Source of the DNA: Allobaculum mucilyticum
Lineage (GTDB): Bacteria > Bacillota_I > Bacilli_A > Erysipelotrichales > Erysipelotrichaceae
DNA length: 64,000 nucleotides
Assembly: GCF_022701195.1 (NCBI RefSeq)
Contig: NZ_CP078089.1
Location: 1,860,001-1,924,000 of the forward strand
Direction of reading: 5' to 3'
In this document: positions 17,401 to 26,791 of the stretch, piece after piece
Layout of the letters: each line of letters opens with the position of its first letter
How positions within the stretch are numbered: position 1 is the stretch's first letter
Translations under genes and position numbers: made by a program
The notes under the pieces: generated by a model
What the model was told of the DNA's origin: nothing
Databases searched by the model: none
Seen by the model: only the letters and a program-made list of their open reading frames with translations

Positions 17401-17556
17401 GAAGAGTGTCTGCATGCTGCAAAGGGTCGATGCACAATCATGCAAAGGAGCGGCTTCAGGCAGCGGGCCCTGTATAGCGGATGCAGATACGGAAATAGAG
17501 ATCGAAAAAGAAAGAAATAGAAAATGCGAAAAATGTATTGAGATGCCTGAAGCCGA

Positions 17557-19380
17557 ATGTTCATGAAAAAACGACAGACATCAAAACGGCTCCCGCTGCT
17601 TCTTTCACTTACTGCCATGCTTTCCGGAAGCGTCTGGCCGTCTATTATGGCGGAACCTGCTGCGGTGTATGCACAGGATTCAGATGCCATCCCGGACTGT
17701 GAAATCATTCTGGATCCTGGCAGTGCTGGTGCGATGCAGGGACGTCAGTTTGAGTTTTACCGGGTTCTTGGCGCGCGCTTTAACAGCGACAGGACATCCG
17801 TGGATTATTTCTTTGAGCCGGGATCCGAGAAGGCGCTTAAAAATGCGGTCGCAAAAATGAAGTCCTGCAAGCCCTCGGATCTGACGCTGCAGTCCGTCCT
17901 GGATTATCTGGAGACGCTGCGCTCGCAGGCGCAGGGAACGCCGGAATCCTCTGCTTCAGCTTTCCGTACCTTTGTTGAAACGCTGCGGCCGGAACTGATG
18001 AAAAACGGAGCGGTACAGACCCGGGTGACTGTCACTTCGACGGATTCGAAAGGACGCTACCACCAGACAGGACTGCCTGCCGGCTGGTATCTGGTCAACG
18101 AACTGCAGCTGACCAGCACGGATCCAGGCAACCAGGCTGCATCGCTGTGCCTGGTCGATACGCTGGATGGCACGCCCAAAGTGATTGAACTGAAAAACGA
18201 CCTGCCAAAGCTGACCAAGAAAATTGAAGAAGATGACCATGAAGTCGGCTGGAATGATATCGGCGACTATGAAGCCGGTCAGAATATTCCATTCCGCCTG
18301 GAAGCAAAAGTCCCGCAGATCAGCGCGTACAGCACTTACTTCATGAGCTTTCATGACGTGATGGATGAAGGACTCGATTTCCTGCCAGAAACGCTTCGCT
18401 GTACGCTGATCAGCGGCTCAAGACAGATCGAAATTCCAAAAGAGCGCTATGCACTGATTACAGATTCGAAAACAGAGACCTTTGAGGTGCGCTTTGATGA
18501 CATCAAAGCTTTTGTGGATGAACAGTTCCCGGCAAAGCAGTCCGATGGTACACGTCCATACGGCCAGACGGTGCGGGTAGAGTTCTGCGGTCGGATCAAT
18601 GAAAAAGCATTCAAGCCCGGAAAAGGGGCGGATCCGCAGGAAAATACAGCCCGCCTGGAGTTTTCCAATGATGCGCGCAACGACATGTCCGGATCGCACA
18701 GCTATACGCCATGGGATACCGTTGTCTGCTTTACCTACAGCCTGAACGGCCTGAAAACGGATGAGAAAAACGAACCGCTTGAAAATGCGCAGTTCCGTCT
18801 GTTCACCGATGAAGCATGCACCCAGGAGATTCTGGTCAGAAAAGGCAGCGATGGCTACATCGTTCTGCATGAAGATGAGCTCAAAGATGACCCGTCTGCC
18901 CGCTCGAAAGCTGTGAGCATCGTTTCCCAGAAAGACGGCCTGTTCCGGATTTACGGTCTGGATCAGGGCGCGTACTTTTTACAGGAAACCGCTGCGCCGG
19001 ATGGCTACCGCCGCTTTGACAAGCCGATCGAACTGATTATTGAACCGACATTTCCCTCCGATCGGGACAGCTATGAAAAGGGCGAAAAAGACATTCCGGG
19101 AAAAATCCTCAAAAAGCTCAAATGCACCGCAAAGATTACTGACCACTATGCAGGCCTTGACCGGCTGAACACGGCTTCACTGACAACGAGTGTCAATCCG
19201 CCAATTGCGGCAATGACGCTCATCAACCGCACACGTCTGCGCCTGCCGCTGACGGGTACAAACGGTGCCCTTCTTGCAGCCGGAACCGGCTCTCTGCTGG
19301 TTGTCGGAGGCATGGTCCTGAATATGAAAAGCTCACGGACAAAGAAGAAAGACAGGAAGACGGACGGTGAAAACCGGTGA
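17557..19380 (+). CDS. Major pilin subunit, LPLTG-anchored
   Basis: A 607-residue isopeptide-type fimbrial backbone protein. Signal peptide to about 40 (ends VYAQD). Residues about 45-210 are the N-terminal pilin domain with GWYLVNE near its end. About 215-395 is a D2-type Cna-B domain (IPFRLEAKVPQ). About 395-570 is a SpaA-like domain starting at NGLKTDEKNEPLENAQF and containing ETAAPDGYRRF. The anchor is LPLTG, a hydrophobic helix and a Lys/Arg tail. Start uncertain: ATG 17557 or 17563, neither with a strong ribosome site. It overlaps the sortase gene by GTGA. Confidence 0.88.
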   Translation: MFMKKRQTSKRLPLLLSLTAMLSGSVWPSIMAEPAAVYAQDSDAIPDCEIILDPGSAGAMQGRQFEFYRVLGARFNSDRTSVDYFFEPGSEKALKNAVAKMKSCKPSDLTLQSVLDYLETLRSQAQGTPESSASAFRTFVETLRPELMKNGAVQTRVTVTSTDSKGRYHQTGLPAGWYLVNELQLTSTDPGNQAASLCLVDTLDGTPKVIELKNDLPKLTKKIEEDDHEVGWNDIGDYEAGQNIPFRLEAKVPQISAYSTYFMSFHDVMDEGLDFLPETLRCTLISGSRQIEIPKERYALITDSKTETFEVRFDDIKAFVDEQFPAKQSDGTRPYGQTVRVEFCGRINEKAFKPGKGADPQENTARLEFSNDARNDMSGSHSYTPWDTVVCFTYSLNGLKTDEKNEPLENAQFRLFTDEACTQEILVRKGSDGYIVLHEDELKDDPSARSKAVSIVSQKDGLFRIYGLDQGAYFLQETAAPDGYRRFDKPIELIIEPTFPSDRDSYEKGEKDIPGKILKKLKCTAKITDHYAGLDRLNTASLTTSVNPPIAAMTLINRTRLRLPLTGTNGALLAAGTGSLLVVGGMVLNMKSSRTKKKDRKTDGENR

Positions 19381-20282
19381 AGCCGGGAAGACCCAAATCT
19401 GAACCCAAAAGCCGGAACCGTGCCGGGAAAGTTTTCCGGACGCTTCTGATTGTCGGCGGTCTGGTGTTAAGCTTTCTGCCTTTTGTCCTTCAGCACGTGC
19501 AGATGGCAAAAACAAGCAGCGCACTTGGTGAAGCGCTGCAGGAAAGCCGCGACAAAGAGAAGCCTGAGCTTGAAGCAGTGCTGCGCTCTGCCAGAGAGTG
19601 GAATACCCGTCTGGCACAGACGGGAAGCGGCATTGATTCGCCTGAGGCAGCTGCCCAGTCCGCTCAGGATGGTGCTGAGCAGACAGAAGCCGCTTTACCG
19701 GGCTATGAGGACGAGCTTTCCTGGATGGTGGGCGGTGTGATGGGGATTTTAAATATCCCCCGTATTCAGGCTGAACTGCCGGTCTGCCATGGAACGGATG
19801 AGCAGACACTCGCTTCCGGCGCCGGTCATCTCTCCTGGTCCTCACTGCCCTGCGGCGGGATGGACAGTCATGCACTGCTCTCGAGTCATCGCGGCATGGC
19901 AAGCGCCTCACTCTTTACCAGACTGGATGAGCTTGAAGAGGGCGATGTGTTTCTGATTGAAAATCCGTATGAAACGCTGGCTTACCGGGTCTGCGCCATT
20001 GAAACGGTTGAACCGCAGGAAACGGAGCGCCTTGGCGTGCAGAAAGGCCGCGATCTGGTGACGCTGATCACGTGTACGCCTTATGGACTCAATACTCATC
20101 GACTGCTGGTTACAGGAGAGCGTACGGAATGGAATGAAACGCTGCAGGAAGAAGTCAGCCAGGAGAGTCAGACGATCCGGATGGCTTCGCCAAGGCAGAT
20201 CTTTCTTGATGCGCTTCCGTTTCTTCTTGTGCTGCTGGTTCTGACCGGCTGGATGATCCGGAAACGGCGCAGCCGGTGCTGA
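19377..20282 (+). CDS. Class C pilus-assembly sortase
   Basis: A 301-residue membrane transpeptidase that joins pilin subunits. N-terminal membrane helix (LLIVGGLVLSFLPFVL, about 23-38). The catalytic His is in LLSSHRG, Cys in TLITCTPYG and Arg in HRLLVTGER. A second hydrophobic helix near the C-terminus (FLLVLLVLTGWMI) is typical of class C. A lid segment may lie at about 70-110. The GTG start overlaps the pilin stop, implying co-translation. Its presence between pilins defines a sortase-dependent pilus island. Confidence 0.93.
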   Translation: MKPGRPKSEPKSRNRAGKVFRTLLIVGGLVLSFLPFVLQHVQMAKTSSALGEALQESRDKEKPELEAVLRSAREWNTRLAQTGSGIDSPEAAAQSAQDGAEQTEAALPGYEDELSWMVGGVMGILNIPRIQAELPVCHGTDEQTLASGAGHLSWSSLPCGGMDSHALLSSHRGMASASLFTRLDELEEGDVFLIENPYETLAYRVCAIETVEPQETERLGVQKGRDLVTLITCTPYGLNTHRLLVTGERTEWNETLQEEVSQESQTIRMASPRQIFLDALPFLLVLLVLTGWMIRKRRSRC

Positions 20283-20408
20283 CCGGAACATAGACCGGAA
20301 GAGAAACGAAGAGAAATGACACAGAGATCCTGCAGAATGCCTGGACAAAAAGCTGTAACAGAAGACAGGCAACAGGAAAGGAGGAGCCGGAGCCCTCTGC
20401 AGTGATCG

Positions 20409-20440
20409 GCCGCCTGTACTGATAATGAAAAACAGGCGGT
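20409..20440 (+). promoter_or_regulatory. Perfect hairpin enclosing the accessory pilin start codon
   Basis: CCGCCTGT and ACAGGCGG pair over 8 bp; the ATG at 20425 lies in the 14-nt loop. The nearest good ribosome site, AAAGGAGGAG, is about 40 nt upstream. Confidence 0.5.
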
Positions 20441-21534
20441 CTGTCTGCTCCGGCCAAAAACGATTGAAAAGACTGTCAAAACTGCTGTTTCTGTGGATTG
20501 GCTGCCTGCTTGTTCTGAGTACATCCATTCAGGCGGCTGAATCATCAGAGAGCACGCACTCAGAAAGCCCTGGAGGAAAACGCGGGCGCATTGAGCTGGT
20601 TCTTGAGGCGGTATCTGAGGGACGAAGCGTTGAAAATGCGGAATTTGAAGTCTTTCAGGCAGCCAGCCTGCAGGAAGACCGGTTCGTGTATCCCAAAGAA
20701 GTGGAGAACTGCAGTCTGCAGCCGGAAGACCTCCAGCATCCTGAAGCGGTGCAGAAGACACTTGACGTGCTTTCAAAAGCCCGTGAGGAAAAGAAGCTGG
20801 CTTCGATCGGGACGCTGAAAACGGATGAGGAAGGAAAAGCGTTTCTGGAAACGGAAAAGAGCGGTCTGTTTCTGCTCCATCCAGTGCATTGCGGCCAGTA
20901 CGGCCATGTCAAAGATGCCCTGCTGGCTCTGCCCAATGCGCATGAAGAGACGGGAGTGCTCAACTGGACGGCAGAGATTCATCCCAAAGCCGAACCGATG
21001 CCGCGCATTCAAATTGAAAAGACTGACCCGAAAGGCCAGCCAATTCTGAATCTGGAGTTTGAATTTTCTGCCTGGAGCGATGAGAAGAAAACAGAGGTGA
21101 TTGCCGCTGCACCTGGCAATCCAAAAACCGGAACGGCGGAGTTTTTTCCGGAACCCGGGCAGACGCTCTGGATCGGGGAAAGTGCTGCGCCCAAAGGCTA
21201 TGTGCTCAGCGACCAGCTGATCTGTGTTGAACTGACGCGTGATGGCGTGCTGAAGGTAGATGGCAAGGAACAGAGCAAAGATCAGCTGACGGTTCATATT
21301 CCGTATGTCAATGAACCGGAACAGGAGCGATCAGAAGAGATCAGCAGCGTATCCCAATCCGGATCTTCGCCAGACCGTACAGGCGGCACGCCATCCTCGA
21401 AAAATCCGGGTGCTCATACAGCAGCTCATACAGGTCTGTATTTGCTGCTTGTACTCTTCTACGCTGCATGGCTTGCTGGTACGGCGATGGTGATTTACGG
21501 CAGACCGCGCTCAGACGGAAGGCCAATGGACTGA
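20425..21534 (+). CDS. Accessory pilin with a non-canonical wall anchor
   Basis: A 369-residue exported protein, last gene of the pilus operon. Membrane-inserting signal segment about 19-37 (LLFLWIGCLLVLSTSIQA). An N-terminal SpaA-like region (VENAEFEVF) precedes a second domain, RIQIEKTDPKGQPILNLEFE to ESAAPKGYVLS (about 190-260). The C-terminus has a hydrophobic helix (about 335-355) and an Arg-containing tail, but in place of LPXTG only AHTAAHTG. It may be a basal pilin with a degenerate motif, or membrane-anchored. No good ribosome site lies at normal distance. Confidence 0.75.
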   Translation: MKNRRSVCSGQKRLKRLSKLLFLWIGCLLVLSTSIQAAESSESTHSESPGGKRGRIELVLEAVSEGRSVENAEFEVFQAASLQEDRFVYPKEVENCSLQPEDLQHPEAVQKTLDVLSKAREEKKLASIGTLKTDEEGKAFLETEKSGLFLLHPVHCGQYGHVKDALLALPNAHEETGVLNWTAEIHPKAEPMPRIQIEKTDPKGQPILNLEFEFSAWSDEKKTEVIAAAPGNPKTGTAEFFPEPGQTLWIGESAAPKGYVLSDQLICVELTRDGVLKVDGKEQSKDQLTVHIPYVNEPEQERSEEISSVSQSGSSPDRTGGTPSSKNPGAHTAAHTGLYLLLVLFYAAWLAGTAMVIYGRPRSDGRPMD

Positions 21535-21598
21535 TCGTCTGGAAACAGAAAAAAGGCAGCCTGGGCGAAAGGCTTGGCTTCTTTTTAAGATAAGAAAA

Positions 21599-21662
21599 CC
21601 TCCCGCAGAGATGAAAGAAGCGTCAGAGGATGGTTCTTTCAGGCTTTGCGGGAGGAGATTAA
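21599..21662. terminator. Long hairpin terminator between the pilus operon and minus-strand genes
   Basis: CCTCCCGCA pairs with TGCGGGAGG, with an inner GAAAGAA/TTCTTTC stem. On the minus strand it is followed by TTTTCTT. The 150 bases from 21663 to 21811 hold no gene; they are GC-rich and show several short inverted repeats (for example CGCTTTAAGCG). Confidence 0.65.
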
Positions 21663-21811
21663 AAAAATTGCTGTCCGGATTAATGCATTAAGGTGCAGTC
21701 CCCGGTACAGAGCTGGCTCCAGGCGTAGGGTGCTGGCCCCGCTTAAAGCGAGGACGGAAAACCTGATCCAGATTCTCCAGTTATTAGCTACGCTGCCTTG
21801 TGCAGAAACGT

Positions 21812-22150
21812 TTAGCGGCGTGTAATTGTCCGAAGCTGTCTGCAGAGCTTTTCAAGTTCGATGGCCTCTTCGCTGATGTCTGCAAAAAGGTCATAGAGGC
21901 CGTCTTCACTGAGGACGCCGCAGCGAAGATTTTCGGGCGGATCAATGGTAATGCGATCATGGTCGCCAAGCCACTGCGGGTTTTCGTACCACTCCAGCAG
22001 CTGCGAAAGAGAAGGAAGATCACGCTGCATCTGTGCGGCACAGGCGTTCATCGTCTGTACGAGACTGAGCAGTTCGTTCATTTTGTCTTCTTCACGGGTA
22101 ATGCGGCTGCAGAAGTCGGCTTCGCTTTCTGCATAGCTGTGGTTTGCCAT
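21812..22150 (-). CDS. DUF4298-like small protein
   Basis: A 112-residue cytoplasmic, mostly helical protein. The LRCGVLSEDGLYDLFADI stretch (about 77-94) and the earlier LLEWYENPQWLGD match my memory of the DUF4298 family, whose function is unknown. The ATG at 22150 has AGGAGAAA upstream on the minus strand. It lies after the coaX cluster but beyond a terminator at 22206, so it is probably transcribed separately. Confidence 0.7.
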   Translation of the reverse strand: MANHSYAESEADFCSRITREEDKMNELLSLVQTMNACAAQMQRDLPSLSQLLEWYENPQWLGDHDRITIDPPENLRCGVLSEDGLYDLFADISEEAIELEKLCRQLRTITRR

Positions 22151-22205
22151 ATATGTGTTTCTCCTTTGCGGGGGAGAGTCGGATCTTCGGATGAATCAGA
22201 GGCAG

Positions 22206-22238
22206 AAAAAACTCCGGTCTGCGCCAACAGAACCGGAG
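22206..22238 (-). terminator. Intrinsic terminator after the coaBC-coaX cluster
   Basis: On the minus strand CTCCGGT pairs with ACCGGAG and is followed by TTTTTT. Confidence 0.85.
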
Positions 22239-22248
22239 AATCAGTCAA

Positions 22249-22455
22249 TCAGTCGATTTCCTGTACGGTTTCCCAGTCAAGACCGATTTCTGGCGGCGTT
22301 TTGCCGGCGATGCGTTCCTGGAGAACCCGGATTTTCATATCGATCTCGTTTGGCGAGACTTTCATATAGCGGCGCAGGAAGTAATCATGCACCTCGTCAT
22401 ACAGTTTCTGAAGCAGAGCAAGCTTCCGCTCCATCGTCATGGTCTGTTCGCTCAT
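22249..22455 (-). CDS. Small unknown protein overlapping coaX
   Basis: A 68-residue charged helical protein starting MSEQTMTMERKLALL and ending in DWETVQEID. No recognised domain. The start at 22455 follows GGGGGAA on the minus strand and lies inside coaX, overlapping it by 59 bp in another frame. It ends just before the terminator at 22206-22238, consistent with being the last gene of the coaBC-coaX transcript. Confidence 0.6.
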   Translation of the reverse strand: MSEQTMTMERKLALLQKLYDEVHDYFLRRYMKVSPNEIDMKIRVLQERIAGKTPPEIGLDWETVQEID

Positions 22456-23296
22456 GGGAAGATTCCCCCTTTGCATCAGTATAACGGTCATCTGCCATGG
22501 CAGAGCCGTACTTTGCCTGACGAAGCTGTTCGTAGTCGCGCGTCCGTTCGTAGACAACCTTGAGTCCTTTGAAGATCAGGTTGGGATCGTATACATCAAT
22601 GTAGTCGGTATGCTGGCAGATAATCCGGCCAAGACCGCCCGTGGCGATGACTTTGAAATCGCCCGCTTCCCTGTGGAAGGCTTCAACGGTTTTTTCAAAA
22701 CCGCCTAAAAACTGGTAGAAGATGCCGGCCTGCATGGCAGACTGGGTATTCTTGGCCATGACCGTGCGCGGCTTCTTGATTTCGACTTCCGGCAGCTGTG
22801 CGGTCTGGCCCCACAGGGCGTTGGCGCCGCTTTCGATGCCCACGCCGATGGCACCGGCTTTGAAGACGCCGTTTTCATCGACATAGTCATACGTTGTCGC
22901 CGTACCGAAGTCGACGATCAGCAGCGGACAGCCGTATTCGCTGATCGCACCGGCAACATCCGCGATGCGGTCGCTTCCGACCGAGCGCGGGTTTTCGAGC
23001 TGTACGCTCACGCCGGTCTTTACGCCCGGTCCGATGACGAGCGGCTCTTTGTGGATGAATTTGACGATGCCGTTGCGGAAGGAATGCATCACTTTCGGGA
23101 CGACAGAAGAGACGATGACGCCTTCAATCTGGTCGGTGGAAATGCCGGCACTGGCCAGAAAGTTATGCAGAAGGTAGCCGTATTCATCGCTGGTCCGGCG
23201 TACCTTGGTATTCATGCGGTAGTTGCAGATCAGATCATTTCCATCGAAGACGCCGATGGTGATGTTCGTGTTGCCTACATCAATGCACAGAAGCAT
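22397..23296 (-). CDS. coaX: Type III pantothenate kinase
   Basis: A 299-residue kinase for the first step of CoA synthesis. MLLCIDVGNTNITIGVFDG is the ASKHA phosphate-1 motif. GSDRIADVAGA and LLIVDFGTATTYD match the type III motifs, and ATGGLGRII is the adenosine motif. Start chosen at 23296, where the typical N-terminus begins and AAAGGAAAA lies upstream. The C-terminal 30 residues are a hydrophilic extension overlapping the next frame. It overlaps coaBC by 17 bp, so both CoA genes are co-transcribed. Confidence 0.93.
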   Translation of the reverse strand: MLLCIDVGNTNITIGVFDGNDLICNYRMNTKVRRTSDEYGYLLHNFLASAGISTDQIEGVIVSSVVPKVMHSFRNGIVKFIHKEPLVIGPGVKTGVSVQLENPRSVGSDRIADVAGAISEYGCPLLIVDFGTATTYDYVDENGVFKAGAIGVGIESGANALWGQTAQLPEVEIKKPRTVMAKNTQSAMQAGIFYQFLGGFEKTVEAFHREAGDFKVIATGGLGRIICQHTDYIDVYDPNLIFKGLKVVYERTRDYEQLRQAKYGSAMADDRYTDAKGESSHERTDHDDGAEACSASETV

Positions 23297-24509
23297 GGTC
23301 CGTTTTTCCTTTCTGCATCTCAAGCATCGTATTCAGAATGACGCGGCCAAGGTCTTCCTTGCTCATGAGCGGCAGATGCTCGCTGCCCTCTGGTTTGAGC
23401 AGGGTAACAATATTGGTATCGCCCTGGAAGCCCGCACCTTCTGTACGCAGGTTATTGGCAATCAGCAGATCGCAGTTTTTTGCGATGAGCTTGGCTCTGG
23501 CGTTTTCGTCGAGATTTTCAGTTTCCATCGCAAAGCCGCAGAGAATCTGATCGTCGCGTTTGGTTTTTCCAAGTCCGGCAAGAATATCCGGATTGCGAAC
23601 GAGCGTAAGCGTCATGGAATCGCCGCTCTTTTTGATCTTCTGATCGGCGGTCGTTTCAAAGCGATAGTCCGCAACCGCAGCCGCCATGATGATGAAATCG
23701 GCTTTCGGTGCGTTTTCGATCATGATCTTCTCAAGATCTCTGGCACTGACATAGTCGATGCGCTCAACACCCTCCGGTGTGGGCAGACTGACGGGTCCTG
23801 CTGCAAGCAGAACTTTAGCACCGGCTTTGGCAGCGGCTGCCGCAATCGCAAAGCCCTGCTTTCCGGAAGAATGGTTGGAAAGAAAGCGTACCGGATCGAG
23901 TGCTTCCTGGGTCGGGCCGGCAGAAACAAGAACCGTTTTGCCGGCAAGAGAAAGAGCGTTCTCTTCCTGTTCGCTCAGAATTTTTTCGATGAAATCAACA
24001 ATGTGTTCCGGTTCGGCAAGACGGCCTTTGCCTGTATCTGCACAGGCAAGCAGTCCGCTTTCCGGTTCAATGATTTTCCATCCGCGCTCTTTGAGTGTGT
24101 TCAGATTTGTCTGGGTAGCAATGTTTTCATACATGTGGACATTCATCGCCGGTGCAGCTGCCATCGGGCAGGTGCTTGCGAGAATGCATGAGGTCAGCAG
24201 ATCATCGGCAATGCCGCAGGCGGCTTTAGCCAGAACATTGGCATCAGCCGGGGCAACGATAAACAGATCGGCCCATTTGGCCAGCGCGATATGCGGAATC
24301 ATTGCTTCGTTTGTTCCGTCGAACTCATCAATATAGACGTCGTTGTGGCTGACAGCAGCCAGTGAAAGGGGCGTAATGAATGCGGCGGCGTGATGGGTAA
24401 GAATGACCCGGACGTCATACCCCTTTTTTGTCAGGGCGCTGACCAGCGTGCATGCTTTAAAAGCGGCAATCGAACCAGTGACGCCGACAAGAATATGTTT
24501 ATTTTTCAT
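23280..24509 (-). CDS. coaBC: Bifunctional CoaBC (PPC synthetase/decarboxylase)
   Basis: A 409-residue fusion catalysing two consecutive CoA steps. Residues 1-about 180 are the FMN decarboxylase CoaC (GVTGSIAAFKA; the PAMNVHMYEN loop; catalytic His in THHAAAFITP). Residues about 190-400 are the CoaB synthetase (VSAGPTQEALDPVRFLSN, the conserved dinucleotide-binding motif, then AAAVADYR). The gene runs divergently from the glycerate kinase. The 236-bp divergent gap holds the kinase promoter; no obvious coaBC ribosome site is seen. Confidence 0.95.
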   Translation of the reverse strand: MKNKHILVGVTGSIAAFKACTLVSALTKKGYDVRVILTHHAAAFITPLSLAAVSHNDVYIDEFDGTNEAMIPHIALAKWADLFIVAPADANVLAKAACGIADDLLTSCILASTCPMAAAPAMNVHMYENIATQTNLNTLKERGWKIIEPESGLLACADTGKGRLAEPEHIVDFIEKILSEQEENALSLAGKTVLVSAGPTQEALDPVRFLSNHSSGKQGFAIAAAAAKAGAKVLLAAGPVSLPTPEGVERIDYVSARDLEKIMIENAPKADFIIMAAAVADYRFETTADQKIKKSGDSMTLTLVRNPDILAGLGKTKRDDQILCGFAMETENLDENARAKLIAKNCDLLIANNLRTEGAGFQGDTNIVTLLKPEGSEHLPLMSKEDLGRVILNTMLEMQKGKTDHASVH

Positions 24510-24732
24510 AATTCAGGATCCCTGGCCAAAGGTGGCAGGCCTTCAGCTTCCTTATGCCAGACTGTGCTATTCTGCCTCCGCTTTTCAGATACTTTCCGGC
24601 ATGTGCTGCACAGAAAAGAGAGCGGTAAACAGATGCGTTCTGTCTGGCTTTTTCCAATTATAACTGTCTGTAACTTTCTGGCAAACTAGTTTAGCATACT
24701 GCCGGCATGCGCAGGATCAGCGCGGTTGCTGA

Positions 24733-24738
24733 TAGAAT
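24733..24738 (+). promoter_or_regulatory. Extended -10 of a candidate leaderless promoter (glycerate kinase)
   Basis: TGA-TAGAAT, 7 bases before the ATG; no Shine-Dalgarno. Confidence 0.65.
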
Positions 24739-24745
24739 AGAGAGC

Positions 24746-25933
24746 ATGAGGATTTTTATCGCTTCAGATTCATACAAAGGCTGCATGAGCAGCAGCGAAG
24801 CCAACCGCCAGATCGAAAAAGGAATCCGTAAAGTCGACCCCTCGATCCGTACTGACGCCTTTACCATCAGCGATGGAGGCGAAGGATTTGTCGATGCCTG
24901 GGCGCAGGCCTGCAAAGCGCAGATCCGCCGCTCACAGGCAAAAGACCTGTACGGACGCGACATTACAGCGTGCTGGGCCTATGACGAAAAGACGCAGAGT
25001 GCGGTGATTGAAGCTGCCTGCGTTCTTGGTCTGACACTGTGCCCAAGAGCAGACAGACGCCCCATGGAAGCCTCAAGCTATGGTCTTGGTCTTCTGTGCA
25101 AAACCGTTCTGTCCAGCGTACCGGTTAAAAAACTGATCATCGGACTTGGCGGAACTGGAACCAACGATGGCGGCATGGGCTTTCTTGAAGCCTTCGGCGC
25201 CCGCTATTTCGACCGTTCAAGACGCCCGATCCGCTCAAATGCGGGCAATCTTTCCCGCATCGCCTTTATCGACAAGCGCGAATTCCGCTTTCCCGGTCAG
25301 GTCGAGCTGATCGCTGCATGCGATGTGCTCAATCCTTTTACCGGACCGGACGGTGCAACCTGTATCTTTGGCAAGCAGAAAGGACTGCGCCCGGCACAGA
25401 TTGCTTTGGTTGAAAAAGGCATGCGCTATTTTGCGGCTAAACTTGAACAGACATTCCATGTCCAGCTTGAAGGCAAGCCGTCCGCCGGTGCTGCCGGAGG
25501 ACTTGGGGGAATGCTTGGCGAAGTATTCGGTGCCCGTCTTGTTTCCGGCATTGACCTTCTTGCTTCTCAGCCTCACATGCTTGAAAAACTCAGCGCAGCC
25601 GATCTGGTTATTACCGGGGAAGGACAGAGCGATGCCCAGTCAGCAGACGGCAAAGCGGTTGCCCGGATTGCCAGACTGGCCAAGCAGCGCCATAAACCGG
25701 TTGTCGTCATCAGCGGGGCGCTTGGCATCGGCTATGAAAAGCTGTATGCCTGCGGTGTCGATGCCATGTTTTCTACAGCAGACCGCGCGATGAGCTTTGT
25801 GCAGGCTCTTGCCTGCGGACCGCAGAAGCTTGAGCGGGAAACGGAAAACATCATCCGGCTGATTCTGGCCTGTTCGCACATGGATTCAGTCGGGTCCTGT
25901 CACAGGACAAAGAAAGATCCGGACTTACAGTAG
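24746..25933 (+). CDS. Glycerate kinase (GlxK family)
   Basis: A 395-residue kinase phosphorylating D-glycerate, feeding glycolysis. MRIFIASDSYKGCMSS at the N-terminus, ISDGGEGFVDAW, GLGGTGTNDGGMGFLEA and SAGAAGGLGGML are the family's glycine-rich motifs, and VITGEGQSDAQS follows in order. The start at 24746 gives the expected N-terminus and sits 7 bases after an extended -10 box. An in-frame ATG at 24707 would start upstream of that box. The last 20 residues (CHRTKKDPDLQ end) look like an unconserved tail. Confidence 0.92.
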   Translation: MRIFIASDSYKGCMSSSEANRQIEKGIRKVDPSIRTDAFTISDGGEGFVDAWAQACKAQIRRSQAKDLYGRDITACWAYDEKTQSAVIEAACVLGLTLCPRADRRPMEASSYGLGLLCKTVLSSVPVKKLIIGLGGTGTNDGGMGFLEAFGARYFDRSRRPIRSNAGNLSRIAFIDKREFRFPGQVELIAACDVLNPFTGPDGATCIFGKQKGLRPAQIALVEKGMRYFAAKLEQTFHVQLEGKPSAGAAGGLGGMLGEVFGARLVSGIDLLASQPHMLEKLSAADLVITGEGQSDAQSADGKAVARIARLAKQRHKPVVVISGALGIGYEKLYACGVDAMFSTADRAMSFVQALACGPQKLERETENIIRLILACSHMDSVGSCHRTKKDPDLQ

Positions 25934-25969
25934 AGCAGGCAGGCGCAAGAAAGGATCTGCAGACACAAT

Positions 25970-26533
25970 ATGAAAACTAAAGTTTATGCGGCCGCTTTAT
26001 CCGGTGCACTGCTGGTCAGTACGGTACTTTCCGGCTGCTCAGGCGAAGAAAAAAAGCCGTTTACGATTCTTGAAATTACAATGAACGATCTGGATTCCAT
26101 GATGGAATCCAAAAAGACCTTTCCGCTTCTGATCGAGCGCGAGGGCTGCAATTTCTGCGAGGCCATGAATGCCTACCTGGAAGAAACCAAAGACGAACAC
26201 CCTGGCATTATGGTCTATAAGATCGATGCGACGGACTTTGATCTGTACCGGGAAAACAAAGGCGACATGACTCTTGTCAGCTCTACAGAAGAAGGAAAAC
26301 GGCTTCTCGAGATTTTCCCGTTCTATCTGTATACGCCGGTAATTTACCGCTTTGAAGACGGCAAGCCGATCGAAGGCGGATTTGGCTACGATGAAGCCAC
26401 GCACTGCGTATCCACCTGGACGCTCAACAGCACGATCAACTGGGATCTGGCTAAACCGGTCTATGTATGGGACTACTTTGAACTGGCTTCCTCTCCCTCA
26501 GCATCAAAGACGATGGATTCATCCAGCTCATAA
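25970..26533 (+). CDS. Thioredoxin-like lipoprotein
   Basis: A 187-residue exported lipoprotein. The signal peptide ends in the lipobox VLSGC (Cys about 23). About 30-140 resembles a thioredoxin fold with a C-x-x-C pair in EGCNFCEAM and a cis-Pro-like LYTPVIYRF. That suggests a surface thiol-disulfide role or a bacteriocin-accessory (Trx-like) family member. It follows glycerate kinase by 36 bp with AAAGGAT upstream. A long imperfect hairpin (about 26538-26596) follows and probably terminates transcription. Confidence 0.75.
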   Translation: MKTKVYAAALSGALLVSTVLSGCSGEEKKPFTILEITMNDLDSMMESKKTFPLLIEREGCNFCEAMNAYLEETKDEHPGIMVYKIDATDFDLYRENKGDMTLVSSTEEGKRLLEIFPFYLYTPVIYRFEDGKPIEGGFGYDEATHCVSTWTLNSTINWDLAKPVYVWDYFELASSPSASKTMDSSSS

Positions 26534-26791
26534 AAAACGAACAAACAGGCAGGACAGAGACGGCAAGTGCCGGATCGGTTCTGCCTTCGTTTGTTTCCGG
26601 CTTTGTGCATGGAGCGGTATTAGGGACGCAAAAAGACGGCCTCATCGTTCAAAAAGTACGGAAAATTGGAAGAAATTGTCCATTGACATATACTTTGCTG
26701 TGATGATGTAAGAAAATGCAAAAACACCTGTAAGAAATTTCTATTTTTGAAAGCCGGATTACAGAGTTGATCCGGGAAAGGGAGGACGGAA

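Noticed and set aside
21663-21811. GC-rich region with short inverted repeats, tested as SRP RNA, RNase P, tmRNA or cobalamin riboswitch
   Set aside because: None of the conserved core sequences of those RNAs could be found, so no RNA gene is claimed.
23223-24191. 322-codon plus-strand frame opposite coaBC
   Set aside because: Shadow of coaBC; no ribosome site or domain.
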